DNA of 30,040 nt. It comes from Bacteroidota bacterium (lineage in GTDB: Bacteria; Spirochaetota; Spirochaetia; JABMQR01). Made by a program: the position numbers and the translations under genes. The notes beneath the pieces are model-generated. The model saw nothing but the letters and a program-made list of their open reading frames with translations. It did no database searches and was not told the DNA's origin. The DNA is taken from NCBI GenBank assembly GCA_013202335.1, contig JABMQR010000036.1, positions 1 through 30,040 of the forward strand, read 5' to 3'. Position 1 is the stretch's first letter. Each line of letters starts with the position of its first letter. Below, piece after piece: positions 23,661 through 30,040 of this stretch.

Positions 23661-24689
23661 ATGGAGAAATTATTAAATAGAATCGGAAGAGTAATCGAAC
23701 CCGGCAAGGTCGATTTTATCAGCTGTGAAGTCGAAGAACTAAAGGCAGATCAGGTCCTGATAAAAATCGTATCAAGCGCAATTTGCGGCAGTGATCTACA
23801 TATTTTTAAAGGAAAGCACCCCTCCGCTCCCCTGCCCGTTACCATTGGGCATGAATTTTCAGGAGATATCATTGCTGTCGGAACCTCTGTTTCAGCATTA
23901 AAAGTCGGTGATCGGGTAACAGTGGAACCCGTACTGACCTGTGGTGAATGCAGGGCCTGCAAAACAGGAGATTATGGATATTGTGAAAAAATAAGTTACA
24001 CATATCGAAATGGAGACGGTGCAATGGCAAATTATATCACCGTCGATGCTGACCATGTATATACCTTACCCTCTTATCTTTCCTATGATTCTGCCGCCCT
24101 GATTGAACCTCTTTCAGTTGCAGTCCATGCTGTAAGAAGAGCAGACATTAAACTCGGCGAGAAAGTACTTATACTTGGTGCAGGCTCCATCGGACTCCTG
24201 ATTACAGCTCTCTGCAGAAAAATGGGTGCTACGGAAATTGTAGTTGTTGATTTTTCTTCTCAAAAACTGGCTATGGCTAAAACTCTCGGTGCTACAGCTG
24301 TAATAAATTCACGCGAAACAGATCCATTTTTGAGCCTTAATGAGATAACAAACGGCTCAGGAGTAGATAAAAGTTTTGAATGTGTCGGCGTACAGGATAC
24401 TTTGCTTCAAGCAATGATGGGATTGCGTAAAAATGGATTGGCCACAATTCTTGGTATATTTGAAGATCCGGAAGTAACTATACCGGTATCTCGTTTTGTT
24501 ACTCACGAAATCAAAGTGCAGGGCTCTCAAGGGTATTGTTGGGATTTTCCTACAGCTCTTGAAATTGCAAAAGAGATTAAATTGGACGAACTGATTACTC
24601 ATACATTTGTGCTTGATGATCTCCAAAAAGCTCTTGAAACCTGCCTTGACAGAACATCAGGAGCCATCAAAGTTATTATAAAACCATAG
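23661..24689 (+). CDS. Zinc-dependent alcohol dehydrogenase (MDR family)
   Basis: A 342-residue medium-chain dehydrogenase. The catalytic zinc ligands are in CGSD (Cys42) and GHE (His64, Glu65). The structural zinc is bound by Cys94, Cys97, Cys100 and Cys108. The Rossmann motif GAGSIGLL is at about 170-177. The pattern resembles sorbitol, galactitol and threonine dehydrogenases and the dehydrogenases of sugar-acid pathways. GGAG lies 6 bases before the ATG. It follows the dehydratase by 37 bases in the LacI-controlled operon and likely interconverts a hydroxyl and a keto group on the same compound. Confidence 0.92.
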   Translation: MEKLLNRIGRVIEPGKVDFISCEVEELKADQVLIKIVSSAICGSDLHIFKGKHPSAPLPVTIGHEFSGDIIAVGTSVSALKVGDRVTVEPVLTCGECRACKTGDYGYCEKISYTYRNGDGAMANYITVDADHVYTLPSYLSYDSAALIEPLSVAVHAVRRADIKLGEKVLILGAGSIGLLITALCRKMGATEIVVVDFSSQKLAMAKTLGATAVINSRETDPFLSLNEITNGSGVDKSFECVGVQDTLLQAMMGLRKNGLATILGIFEDPEVTIPVSRFVTHEIKVQGSQGYCWDFPTALEIAKEIKLDELITHTFVLDDLQKALETCLDRTSGAIKVIIKP

Positions 24690-24921
24690 AAGTATTTAAA
24701 GGAAGAACATAATCATATCACGTATTTAGCCCGCAAATATGAGGTAATCCCAGCCTTTTTCATTTAAATTTAATACAGCTCTGCCCCTCTGTGGATATAT
24801 CAGCATTAAAATATTCATCTATATATGTAATACTTCTGTCATTGATCAGCGATAATATCATGGCATAAATCGTTAGGGAAAATGTCACCCCACTCGATTA
24901 CTTCTCTTTACGTATAGCGTA
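24690..24921. other. Intergenic stretch holding a repeat remnant
   Basis: No gene is seen. No strong terminator follows the dehydrogenase gene. The 19-base repeat at 24871-24889 lies near its right end, close to the radical SAM stop. Confidence 0.45.
24871..24889 (+). repeat. 19-base repeat, possible insertion-sequence end, copy 2
   Basis: CGTTAGGGAAAATGTCACC, one mismatch from 10609-10627. Flanks are unlike those of copy 1 except for a short C/T-rich continuation. Confidence 0.45.
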
Positions 24922-26031
24922 TCAAGACTTGTTCTCTTCAACAAGCTTTTCAACCCACTCCTTATTATTCCATAAAGCACAACCACTCTGATACTCAAAC
25001 AATTTGTCATGATTCTCCCGAATAGTACTCAGAAACTTTGATTGCAGAGCCTCTTTGAGAGAGACCTCTTTTAGCGAATCAGTTGAATAGGGTGAAAATG
25101 GACAGGGCTCCATCTCACCCGCTGGATTAATATGAAAAAAACCCCTTCCTGCCGACAAACACCCGCCAAACTGTGCTTCATCCCCGGGAAAAGAGATAAA
25201 CATGGCATTAAACTGTTTTCTCAGCAGAATTAACGATTTTTCAAGATCGTCACGCTCAGCAACAGATACACATTTTGATTCTGACCCTGGTTCAAAGGGC
25301 ACATATTCATTATAAAAAAACAGATACACTCCCAGACGCATCAACTCCCTAACATATTCAGAGTCAGTAATAGTCATTACGTTTTCCTTCGTAACCGTAA
25401 AAGAGACGCCAAAGAAAACCCTATGTTGCTTCATTGATTCCAGAACTTCCAAAACCCTGGAATGTACACCACTTCCACGCCGATTATCAGTATCAAACTC
25501 TGTACCCTCAAGACTAATAATAGGAACAATATTTGATTGCTGCCTGAAAATCTCAATATAACTGTCATCAATTAACAAACCATTGGTAAAAAGCGGAAAT
25601 AACATTCCCGGGAATTCTCTGGTAATAGAAAACAAACCAGACCGTTTCAGCGGCTCACCGCCGGAAAGCAGCGCAATTGAAGTTCCCAGCTCCTCTGCCT
25701 GTTTTAAAATCGATAGCAAATCATTATCCGACATATCCGGCTTATCTGCTGTATGATTCACTTTAGAATAGCATCCGCTGCAATGTAAATTACAACTATG
25801 GGTAACACTTACAATCATAAAAGGAGGAACATTAACTCCCTCTCCCTGCCTGACCATCCGCAGCTTATATGCCTTTCTCTGCTTCTGAATAAATGAAATA
25901 ACAAAGAAAAAAAAGGAAAAACGGAACAGGGAAACCCGGAAAGCTACCCGAAACAATTTCTTTATCTCTCTTTCCAATGGAATTCGAAAAGTCAAATCTT
26001 CATCACGAGCAGTTTGTTCAGTTTTAGACAT
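24922..26031 (-). CDS. Radical SAM protein with SPASM-like C-terminus
   Basis: A 369-residue enzyme. The cluster-binding motif is CNLHCSGC (Cys80, Cys84, Cys87) after the strand FMIVSVTHS. The SAM-binding LLSGGEPLKR follows, and a later strand PIISLEGTE. Near the C-terminus are GGCLSAGRGFFHINPAGEMEPCPFSPYS (about residues 296-323) and SGCALW, Cys-containing segments like SPASM/twitch regions that bind extra clusters. Unusually, the N-terminus carries a very hydrophobic Phe-rich patch (about 33-48), which could be a membrane contact. Such enzymes modify peptides or other substrates, but no precursor peptide is seen nearby, so the function is open. AGAGG precedes the ATG. Confidence 0.85.
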   Translation of the reverse strand: MSKTEQTARDEDLTFRIPLEREIKKLFRVAFRVSLFRFSFFFFVISFIQKQRKAYKLRMVRQGEGVNVPPFMIVSVTHSCNLHCSGCYSKVNHTADKPDMSDNDLLSILKQAEELGTSIALLSGGEPLKRSGLFSITREFPGMLFPLFTNGLLIDDSYIEIFRQQSNIVPIISLEGTEFDTDNRRGSGVHSRVLEVLESMKQHRVFFGVSFTVTKENVMTITDSEYVRELMRLGVYLFFYNEYVPFEPGSESKCVSVAERDDLEKSLILLRKQFNAMFISFPGDEAQFGGCLSAGRGFFHINPAGEMEPCPFSPYSTDSLKEVSLKEALQSKFLSTIRENHDKLFEYQSGCALWNNKEWVEKLVEENKS

Positions 26032-26238
26032 ACAAAAAACCTCTTCTTCTCATCTTTTAAGTATTTACATACAAATTAAAGAACTATTATGTATAACACA
26101 AGATTACAGCAGCAATAAAAGTATAATTTGATTTATTTTTTATCGTCCTCAATTTCAGGCTTTTGCTTAATGACCAGAATTTGTGATACAGTAACTATTA
26201 CCTGATTTCAAATAAATTAAGGAGATAATCACTATCTC

Positions 26239-26484
26239 ATGACGAAAGAAGAAAACATAATTGGCTCAATAGAAGACCATGAATTTCTCCTGGAATTGGC
26301 AAATACAAAAATGCCTTTCGGAAAGTATGCCGGTCGTTATTTAGTAGATCTTCCTGAAACCTACATACTCTGGTTCAAAGAGAAAGGTTACCCTAATGGA
26401 AAATTAGGTCTGATGATGGAATTGATGATGGAGATACAACTTAATGGTCTGGAACACCTGATAAGACCACTGCGGCAGGATTAA
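26239..26484 (+). CDS. DUF3820 family protein
   Basis: An 81-residue small cytoplasmic protein. MPFGKYAGRYLVDLPETYILWF (about residues 25-46), KEKGYPNGKLG and EIQLNGLEHLIRPL match the DUF3820 pattern well. Function is unknown; some relatives are annotated as putative quorum-sensing-regulated virulence factors, which I would not rely on. GGAG at 26221-26224 is rather far (14 bases) from the ATG, so translation may be weak. It stands alone, divergent from the radical SAM gene. Confidence 0.8.
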   Translation: MTKEENIIGSIEDHEFLLELANTKMPFGKYAGRYLVDLPETYILWFKEKGYPNGKLGLMMELMMEIQLNGLEHLIRPLRQD

Positions 26485-26584
26485 AAAGGATCCTCCTGAA
26501 AAATCCGGATCCCGGGAGTTATTCTAATCATCACACCAAATGCGTAAATTGTTCATAGCAAGACTAACCTATCGTAAACTGTAA

Positions 26585-26620
26585 TTGATCTGCATGCATA
26601 ATTATGTTATACTGCATGCA
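26585..26620 (+). promoter_or_regulatory. Promoter and paired operators of the VapBC-type module
   Basis: TTGATC (26585-26590), a 17-base spacer and TATACT (26608-26613). Two TGCATGCA palindromes, at 26591-26598 and 26613-26620, abut the -35 and -10 boxes. Their 22-base spacing places them on one face of the helix, as expected for cooperative autorepression by a ribbon-helix-helix antitoxin. Confidence 0.7.
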
Positions 26621-26631
26621 GAGGTAAAAAC

Positions 26632-26874
26632 ATGCCGACACTACAAGTACGAGATCTTCCCGAAGATGTATATTTACGATTGGCGTTGCTTGCTAAAGAA
26701 GAAAATAGAAGTATCACGCAGCAAACCATAGTACTGCTTAAGGAGAGCTTGGGGTTGCATCTAAATAACAAACTAAGAAGAAAAGCTCTTATTAGTGGTA
26801 TAGCAGCTAATAATTATCCGGATACAATGAATCTGAATATTATTGATATGATTCGTGAGGATCGGGAAAGATGA
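26632..26874 (+). CDS. Antitoxin, FitA/VapB-like ribbon-helix-helix protein
   Basis: An 80-residue DNA-binding antitoxin. The N-terminal strand and helices MPTLQVRDLPEDVYLRLALL, AKEENRSITQQTIVLLKESL (1-40) form the ribbon-helix-helix pattern of FitA-type antitoxins. The C-terminal tail should wrap around the toxin. GAGGT lies 7 bases before the ATG. Its stop overlaps the toxin start by 4 bases (ATGA). It probably represses its own promoter through the two TGCATGCA sites. Confidence 0.85.
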   Translation: MPTLQVRDLPEDVYLRLALLAKEENRSITQQTIVLLKESLGLHLNNKLRRKALISGIAANNYPDTMNLNIIDMIREDRER

Positions 26875-27266
26875 TTGTGATACTGGATGCATCTGCTGCT
26901 ATAGAGATACTGCTGAAAAGATCTTATGCAAAACCATATAAAGATCAGATCATTGAAGCAGATGCTGTAATTGCTCCAGACATTTATATTTCTGAAACGG
27001 CAAATACTGCATGGAAACATTTCAATTTTGCCGGCTATACTCATGAACAAACACTGAATCTTGCCCGGGACAGCATTAATTTAATAGATCAATTTATTCC
27101 AGCTAAAGAGTTATGGGTAGAAGCTTTGAGAGAATCAATATGTTATAATCATCCCGTGTATGATTCATTGTATGCAGTCTGCGCAAGACGAAACGACGGG
27201 ATTCTGCTTACACAAGACAAACGGCTGCAGTCATTATGCGAAAAACTGCATATCACCTACAGCTGA
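26871..27266 (+). CDS. vapC: VapC-type PIN-domain toxin ribonuclease
   Basis: A 131-residue PIN nuclease. All four acidic active-site residues are visible: Asp6 (ILDASA), Glu42 (ISETAN), Asp98 (VYDSLY) and Asp116 (TQDKRL). VapC toxins cleave tRNA or rRNA when the antitoxin is lost. Translationally coupled to the antitoxin through an ATGA overlap. It appears intact. Confidence 0.9.
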   Translation: MIVILDASAAIEILLKRSYAKPYKDQIIEADAVIAPDIYISETANTAWKHFNFAGYTHEQTLNLARDSINLIDQFIPAKELWVEALRESICYNHPVYDSLYAVCARRNDGILLTQDKRLQSLCEKLHITYS

Positions 27267-27283
27267 TCGCTTACCGGCCAGAA

Positions 27284-27886
27284 TCAGACTAAAATAAAAA
27301 CCACCGACCCGGCTGTAATGAGTGCAAGAGCATAATTGATCCAACGGCCATTTTTTGCACTCTTCATATATTTCCCCAGCAGGGTGCCGAAAGCAGCCCA
27401 AACAGATATGGAAAATAGGCCGATACAGAGGAATGCTCCCATGATAAAAAGAATAGAGGGAATGAATAACTCACCTTTAATTGAATAGACCGAAACGGTG
27501 GTTATCGAAAATACATATGCTTTGGGATTAACATATTGAAACAGAACACCCTGGATGAATGAGAGCGGTTCACTCTCATTATCAGCACTATCTGCATCAG
27601 CCTTCTTGAAGAAAAGCTTAGAGGCCAGATACAAAATATACAGAGAACCGGAAACCTTCAATATCTGCTGGATAACCGGATATCGCTCAAACAACAAACC
27701 CAGACCCATGCCGCACAAAGCCATCATACTGATAACCCCAACCAGAATCCCAATAATAAACGGAAAGGTTCTTTTATAACCGAATTGCGTACCTGATGCG
27801 GTAATCAGCATATTGTTCGGGCCCGGGGTTATTGTCATAACAAGTGAGAAAAGCAATACCGGAAAAATGATTGACTCAAACTGCAC
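27284..27886 (-). CDS. LysE-family amino acid exporter
   Basis: A 200-residue inner-membrane protein of about six helices. The LysE/RhtB motif TPGPNNMLITASG lies at about 20-32 and QGVLFQYVNPKAYVF marks the central repeat. It starts at a GTG (27886) with GGAGGGG four bases upstream. Members export lysine, homoserine, threonine or other amino acids; which one is not clear. It is convergent with vapC. Confidence 0.88.
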   Translation of the reverse strand: MQFESIIFPVLLFSLVMTITPGPNNMLITASGTQFGYKRTFPFIIGILVGVISMMALCGMGLGLLFERYPVIQQILKVSGSLYILYLASKLFFKKADADSADNESEPLSFIQGVLFQYVNPKAYVFSITTVSVYSIKGELFIPSILFIMGAFLCIGLFSISVWAAFGTLLGKYMKSAKNGRWINYALALITAGSVVFILV

Positions 27887-27913
27887 ACTGCCCCTCCGCG
27901 CATGAGAATAAGA

Positions 27914-27927
27914 TGCCAGGTACCTGG
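27914..27927. repeat. Palindromic TGCCAGGTACC repeat, copy 1
   Basis: TGCCAGGTACCTGG contains the perfect 12-base palindrome CCAGGTACCTGG (27916-27927). CATGAG (27901-27906) and CTCATG form an outer inverted pair around it. It shares TGCCAGGTACC with 28034-28044, about 120 bases away. Confidence 0.5.
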
Positions 27928-28028
27928 ATTTTACCTCCGCTCATGATGACAGAGTATACACAAAATTATGCAGAAAATCCCCTCTTAAAACCTCAATTTA
28001 CTGATATTCTATTTCATCGTTGTCAGTA

Positions 28029-28541
28029 TTAGGTGCCAGGTACCACGGATGTTTTAATATTACGCACCATGAGAAAAGAGTTACCAATATCAGCATATTC
28101 CAGAAAATCTTGTTGTCTGTATAAATGTTGTGCGTAATTGTCTTTTGAAACACAGAGACTTATTTTCTGGATGGCATGTGTTGATGCGTACTCAATTAAC
28201 CAATCAATCATTTTTTTCCCAATTCCCTGATGTCGGTAGTCAGAATGGACTCCAATTGCTAATACAGGGATATTTGCTTCTACATAGCCACGTGTATTAT
28301 TGCTGTCAGTCCAGAATCTATACCATGCTGCACCGACGGGAATTGAATTAACGGCAGCAACAACTGCTGCATCCCCATCTCTTTCTCCCCAATCAGCCAG
28401 TGCATTACGTACATCCGGGTACGCAAGTCCTTCCTCAAACGAAGGTCTATCAGCACCCGCACGCCAGAAAACTGCTTCATACAGCATCTTTCTTAAAAAT
28501 GGGATATCAGATTGCTGTGCTTCATTTAACAGTATATTCAT
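28029..28541 (-). CDS. GNAT-family N-acetyltransferase
   Basis: A 170-residue acetyl-CoA-dependent acetyltransferase. The acetyl-CoA loop is in VHSDYRHQGIGKKMIDWLIEYA (about 97-118), followed by KISLCVSKDNYAQHLYRQQDF, the typical late strand-helix. AAGGA precedes the ATG. The last residues (VVPGT) and the stop are encoded by the TGCCAGGTACC repeat at 28034-28044, so the original C-terminus may have been altered by the repeat. The substrate is unknown. Confidence 0.87.
   Translation of the reverse strand: MNILLNEAQQSDIPFLRKMLYEAVFWRAGADRPSFEEGLAYPDVRNALADWGERDGDAAVVAAVNSIPVGAAWYRFWTDSNNTRGYVEANIPVLAIGVHSDYRHQGIGKKMIDWLIEYASTHAIQKISLCVSKDNYAQHLYRQQDFLEYADIGNSFLMVRNIKTSVVPGT
28034..28044. repeat. 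TGCCAGGTACC repeat, copy 2
   Basis: The same 11 bases as at 27914-27924, here inside the 3' end of the acetyltransferase gene. Such GGTGCC/GGTACC units resemble REP-like elements, but only two copies are in view. Confidence 0.45.
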
Positions 28542-28569
28542 TTTTTCCTTTTATAAGACATAACGCCTA

Positions 28570-29031
28570 TTATTTAATTGCCTTATCCACCCACATGGTG
28601 TGATTCACGGCATATCCATTTTTCTCATAGAGTTTTTGGGCTGGTACATTCTCTACCCCCGTTACACAGGCGAAATACTTGATATTGTTCTGCTGAGCCC
28701 ATCTCTCAATATAATTGAGCAAATCGGATGCGATTCCTCTGTTGCGATAGGATTCACTGACATAGAGCTCATTCAACCAGAAATAATGTGCCCCTGTTTC
28801 AAGACCCGCGCAAATGTTACCAAAAGCAAATGCGATCGGCTCCTCTCCATCAATATGGCAGGTAAACAGCATAGCATTACCGGTCGGAGTGAGTGCGGTA
28901 ACCAGTGCTTTTTCAATACGGTCAGCATCAGCATTACCCCCGATCACCTTCATCTGCTCCTGAATCAAGCGAATTAGCGGGGGAAGATTTCCGACTTTTG
29001 AAATGTCTCTGATTATCTGTATGGTATCCAT
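28570..29031 (-). CDS. GNAT-family N-acetyltransferase
   Basis: A 153-residue acetyltransferase. The core is FWLNELYVSESYRNRGIASD (about 83-102), then LLNYIERWAQ and VENVPAQKLYEKNGYAV, the classic GNAT pattern with the RNRGIAS acetyl-CoA loop. AGGAAT precedes the ATG. It lies 28 bases upstream of the other acetyltransferase, in the same direction, and the two may share a transcript. They are not close copies of each other. The substrate is unknown. Confidence 0.88.
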   Translation of the reverse strand: MDTIQIIRDISKVGNLPPLIRLIQEQMKVIGGNADADRIEKALVTALTPTGNAMLFTCHIDGEEPIAFAFGNICAGLETGAHYFWLNELYVSESYRNRGIASDLLNYIERWAQQNNIKYFACVTGVENVPAQKLYEKNGYAVNHTMWVDKAIK

Positions 29032-29085
29032 TACTATTCCTGGTTGCAGTTTGCACTACCCCTGCAGTTATTAATTAAATCCTAT

Positions 29086-29943
29086 CTATAATCCCCGCGG
29101 CTTCCGGAACTCACAAGGCACTCCTGTCTGACAAAGTCCGCAGCCATATTCACCATCCCAGCCAAAAGCCTTTTGTCCATATTCATGGATCGTTTCAAAA
29201 CCATGCTGAGCGCAGGCATCCTTGTCCCGTTCCTGTGGACTTTCCCCGATTGAACCAACCGGACACCTCTTTATGCATACTCCGCAGGTACCTTTCGCTG
29301 CTCTTAGACACCAGGCAAATGGGTTTTCCCCATAAGAACGTATATCCGGTTCCAGCACCGCATCGGTCACTACACTTCCCAATCGATGTGCGATACCATT
29401 TTCGGTAATAAGCCCCCCTGAAAGGCCAAAGGTCCCGGCCCCGGCAATAAAAGCAGTATGCCGTTCCGACCACCGGCATGACCAGCCAGGTCCTGGACGC
29501 CGTTTCATTTCATTCTCTTCATGCAGCTGCGGAGCAACCGAACAAAAACCCCGGGACTCCAGGAATTGCTCCATCCCAACTCTCAACTTGTTATTTATGT
29601 GCTCACCAAAAGTCCGGGTATAGGCCCACTCGCGTGAAGGAAAGCAGATCTCTTTACGGTTTGATTTTCTTGCAGATTCAGAGACTGGAAGACACCAGAC
29701 AATAACAGATCGAGCTTCGGCTTCCGGATACCTCTTCTGTAAAATTTCATTCGGTGTCCAGTGAAATAAACCAATAATTTCTTTAAGCCTTGCAAACAGT
29801 GGGTCTTTAGCAGATGCTATTCTGATAAACGGTTTTTGCCATATAGGTTCATTTCCTTCCTTATCAAACAAACAGCGGTTTTCTTCCTGCAATATTGAAT
29901 TGAGAGCATCAACAATTTCAGAGCGGGTTATAGTTGTTAACAT
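29086..29943 (-). CDS. QueG-like double 4Fe-4S cluster protein
   Basis: About 285 residues, related to epoxyqueuosine reductase and other proteins with two 4Fe-4S clusters. Numbering from the possible TTG at 29979, the cluster cysteines are C-x2-C-x3-C-P at 232, 235 and 239, Cys256, and CGLCQTGVPC with 280, 283 and 288. The GTFGLSGGLITENGIAHRLGSV segment (about 182-203) matches the loop before the clusters. It lacks clear evidence of the full N-terminal cobalamin-binding domain of QueG, so I do not name it queG. The ATG at 29943 is preferred, although its ribosome binding site (GAAGG) is too close to be ideal. Other roles, such as activating a corrinoid protein, are possible. Confidence 0.75.
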   Translation of the reverse strand: MLTTITRSEIVDALNSILQEENRCLFDKEGNEPIWQKPFIRIASAKDPLFARLKEIIGLFHWTPNEILQKRYPEAEARSVIVWCLPVSESARKSNRKEICFPSREWAYTRTFGEHINNKLRVGMEQFLESRGFCSVAPQLHEENEMKRRPGPGWSCRWSERHTAFIAGAGTFGLSGGLITENGIAHRLGSVVTDAVLEPDIRSYGENPFAWCLRAAKGTCGVCIKRCPVGSIGESPQERDKDACAQHGFETIHEYGQKAFGWDGEYGCGLCQTGVPCEFRKPRGL

Positions 29944-30040
29944 ACCTTCAATAGTACCCTGAGTGCCGTATATTGGCAAGAATTTTTATCGATACAGTTA
30001 CCGTACGCCATTTAAGAAGTTCTTACTGACAGTACGATAC

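Noticed and set aside
26591..26620. TGCATGCA pair as further LacI operators
   Set aside because: The flanks are CTGCATGCAT and CTGCATGCAG instead of GTTGCATGCAAC, and the symmetric pairing around a toxin-antitoxin promoter is better explained by antitoxin autoregulation.
1..30040. CRISPR arrays, tRNA and rRNA genes
   Set aside because: No regularly spaced direct repeats and no tRNA cloverleaf or rRNA-like sequence were recognised on reading; a dedicated search was not possible.

Overview
The window looks like a chromosomal segment of a free-living or anaerobic spirochaete (phylum Spirochaetota), at low to moderate GC. The main clue is the pair of periplasmic binding proteins whose signal peptides end in FAGGSNEN and FANGVQEEG, a style I associate with Spirochaetaceae. 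This is inference from style and gene content; there is no rRNA to confirm it. No tRNA, rRNA, CRISPR array or intact insertion sequence was found.

Region 1 (1-9375, all leftward). A probable NfeD-like gene is cut by the left edge. Next comes a complete five-gene peptide/nickel-type ABC importer (binding protein, two permeases, two ATPases; 6000 to 442). Upstream of it lie a DUF5662-type HD-like protein, a histidine phosphatase, a HAD-IIB phosphatase and a GntR/UTRA regulator (9309 to 6211). The gntR promoter and the importer promoter share a 26-bp element with only two mismatches, including the spacer and -10 box. This suggests that one regulator controls both, so import may be tied to three putative phosphohydrolases.

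Region 2 (9402-12750). A 2H RNA phosphodiesterase (thpR) is followed by a debris zone: a decayed YddG-like exporter, a G9 tract, an IS-end-like repeat and a DUF4143 fragment. The zone surrounds an overlapping two-gene module that resembles a type IV (AbiEi/AbiEii) toxin-antitoxin pair with an apparently leaderless promoter.

Region 3 (12751-24689) is the most interesting part: a catabolic locus around a LacI-family regulator. Three promoters carry copies of the palindrome GTTGCATGCAAC: those of an SDR dehydrogenase, of the leftward transporter/flavoenzyme operon, and of the rightward VOC/dehydratase/dehydrogenase operon. The leftward operon encodes a tripartite tricarboxylate-type transporter (TctC, TctB, TctA), an iron-sulfur Old-Yellow-Enzyme-like oxidoreductase and a fumarate-reductase-like flavoprotein. 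The rightward operon encodes a VOC protein resembling the C-terminal domain of some KDPG aldolases, an IlvD/Edd dehydratase and a zinc alcohol dehydrogenase. Together they suggest uptake and redox or dehydratase breakdown of an acidic, sugar-acid-like compound. The substrate cannot be read from the sequence.

Region 4 (24690-30040) is a patchwork of single genes: a radical SAM protein, a DUF3820 protein, a VapBC-type toxin-antitoxin pair with paired TGCATGCA sites in its promoter, a LysE exporter, two GNAT acetyltransferases and a QueG-like double 4Fe-4S protein. Short palindromic repeats lie between some of them, and one of these forms the C-terminus of an acetyltransferase.
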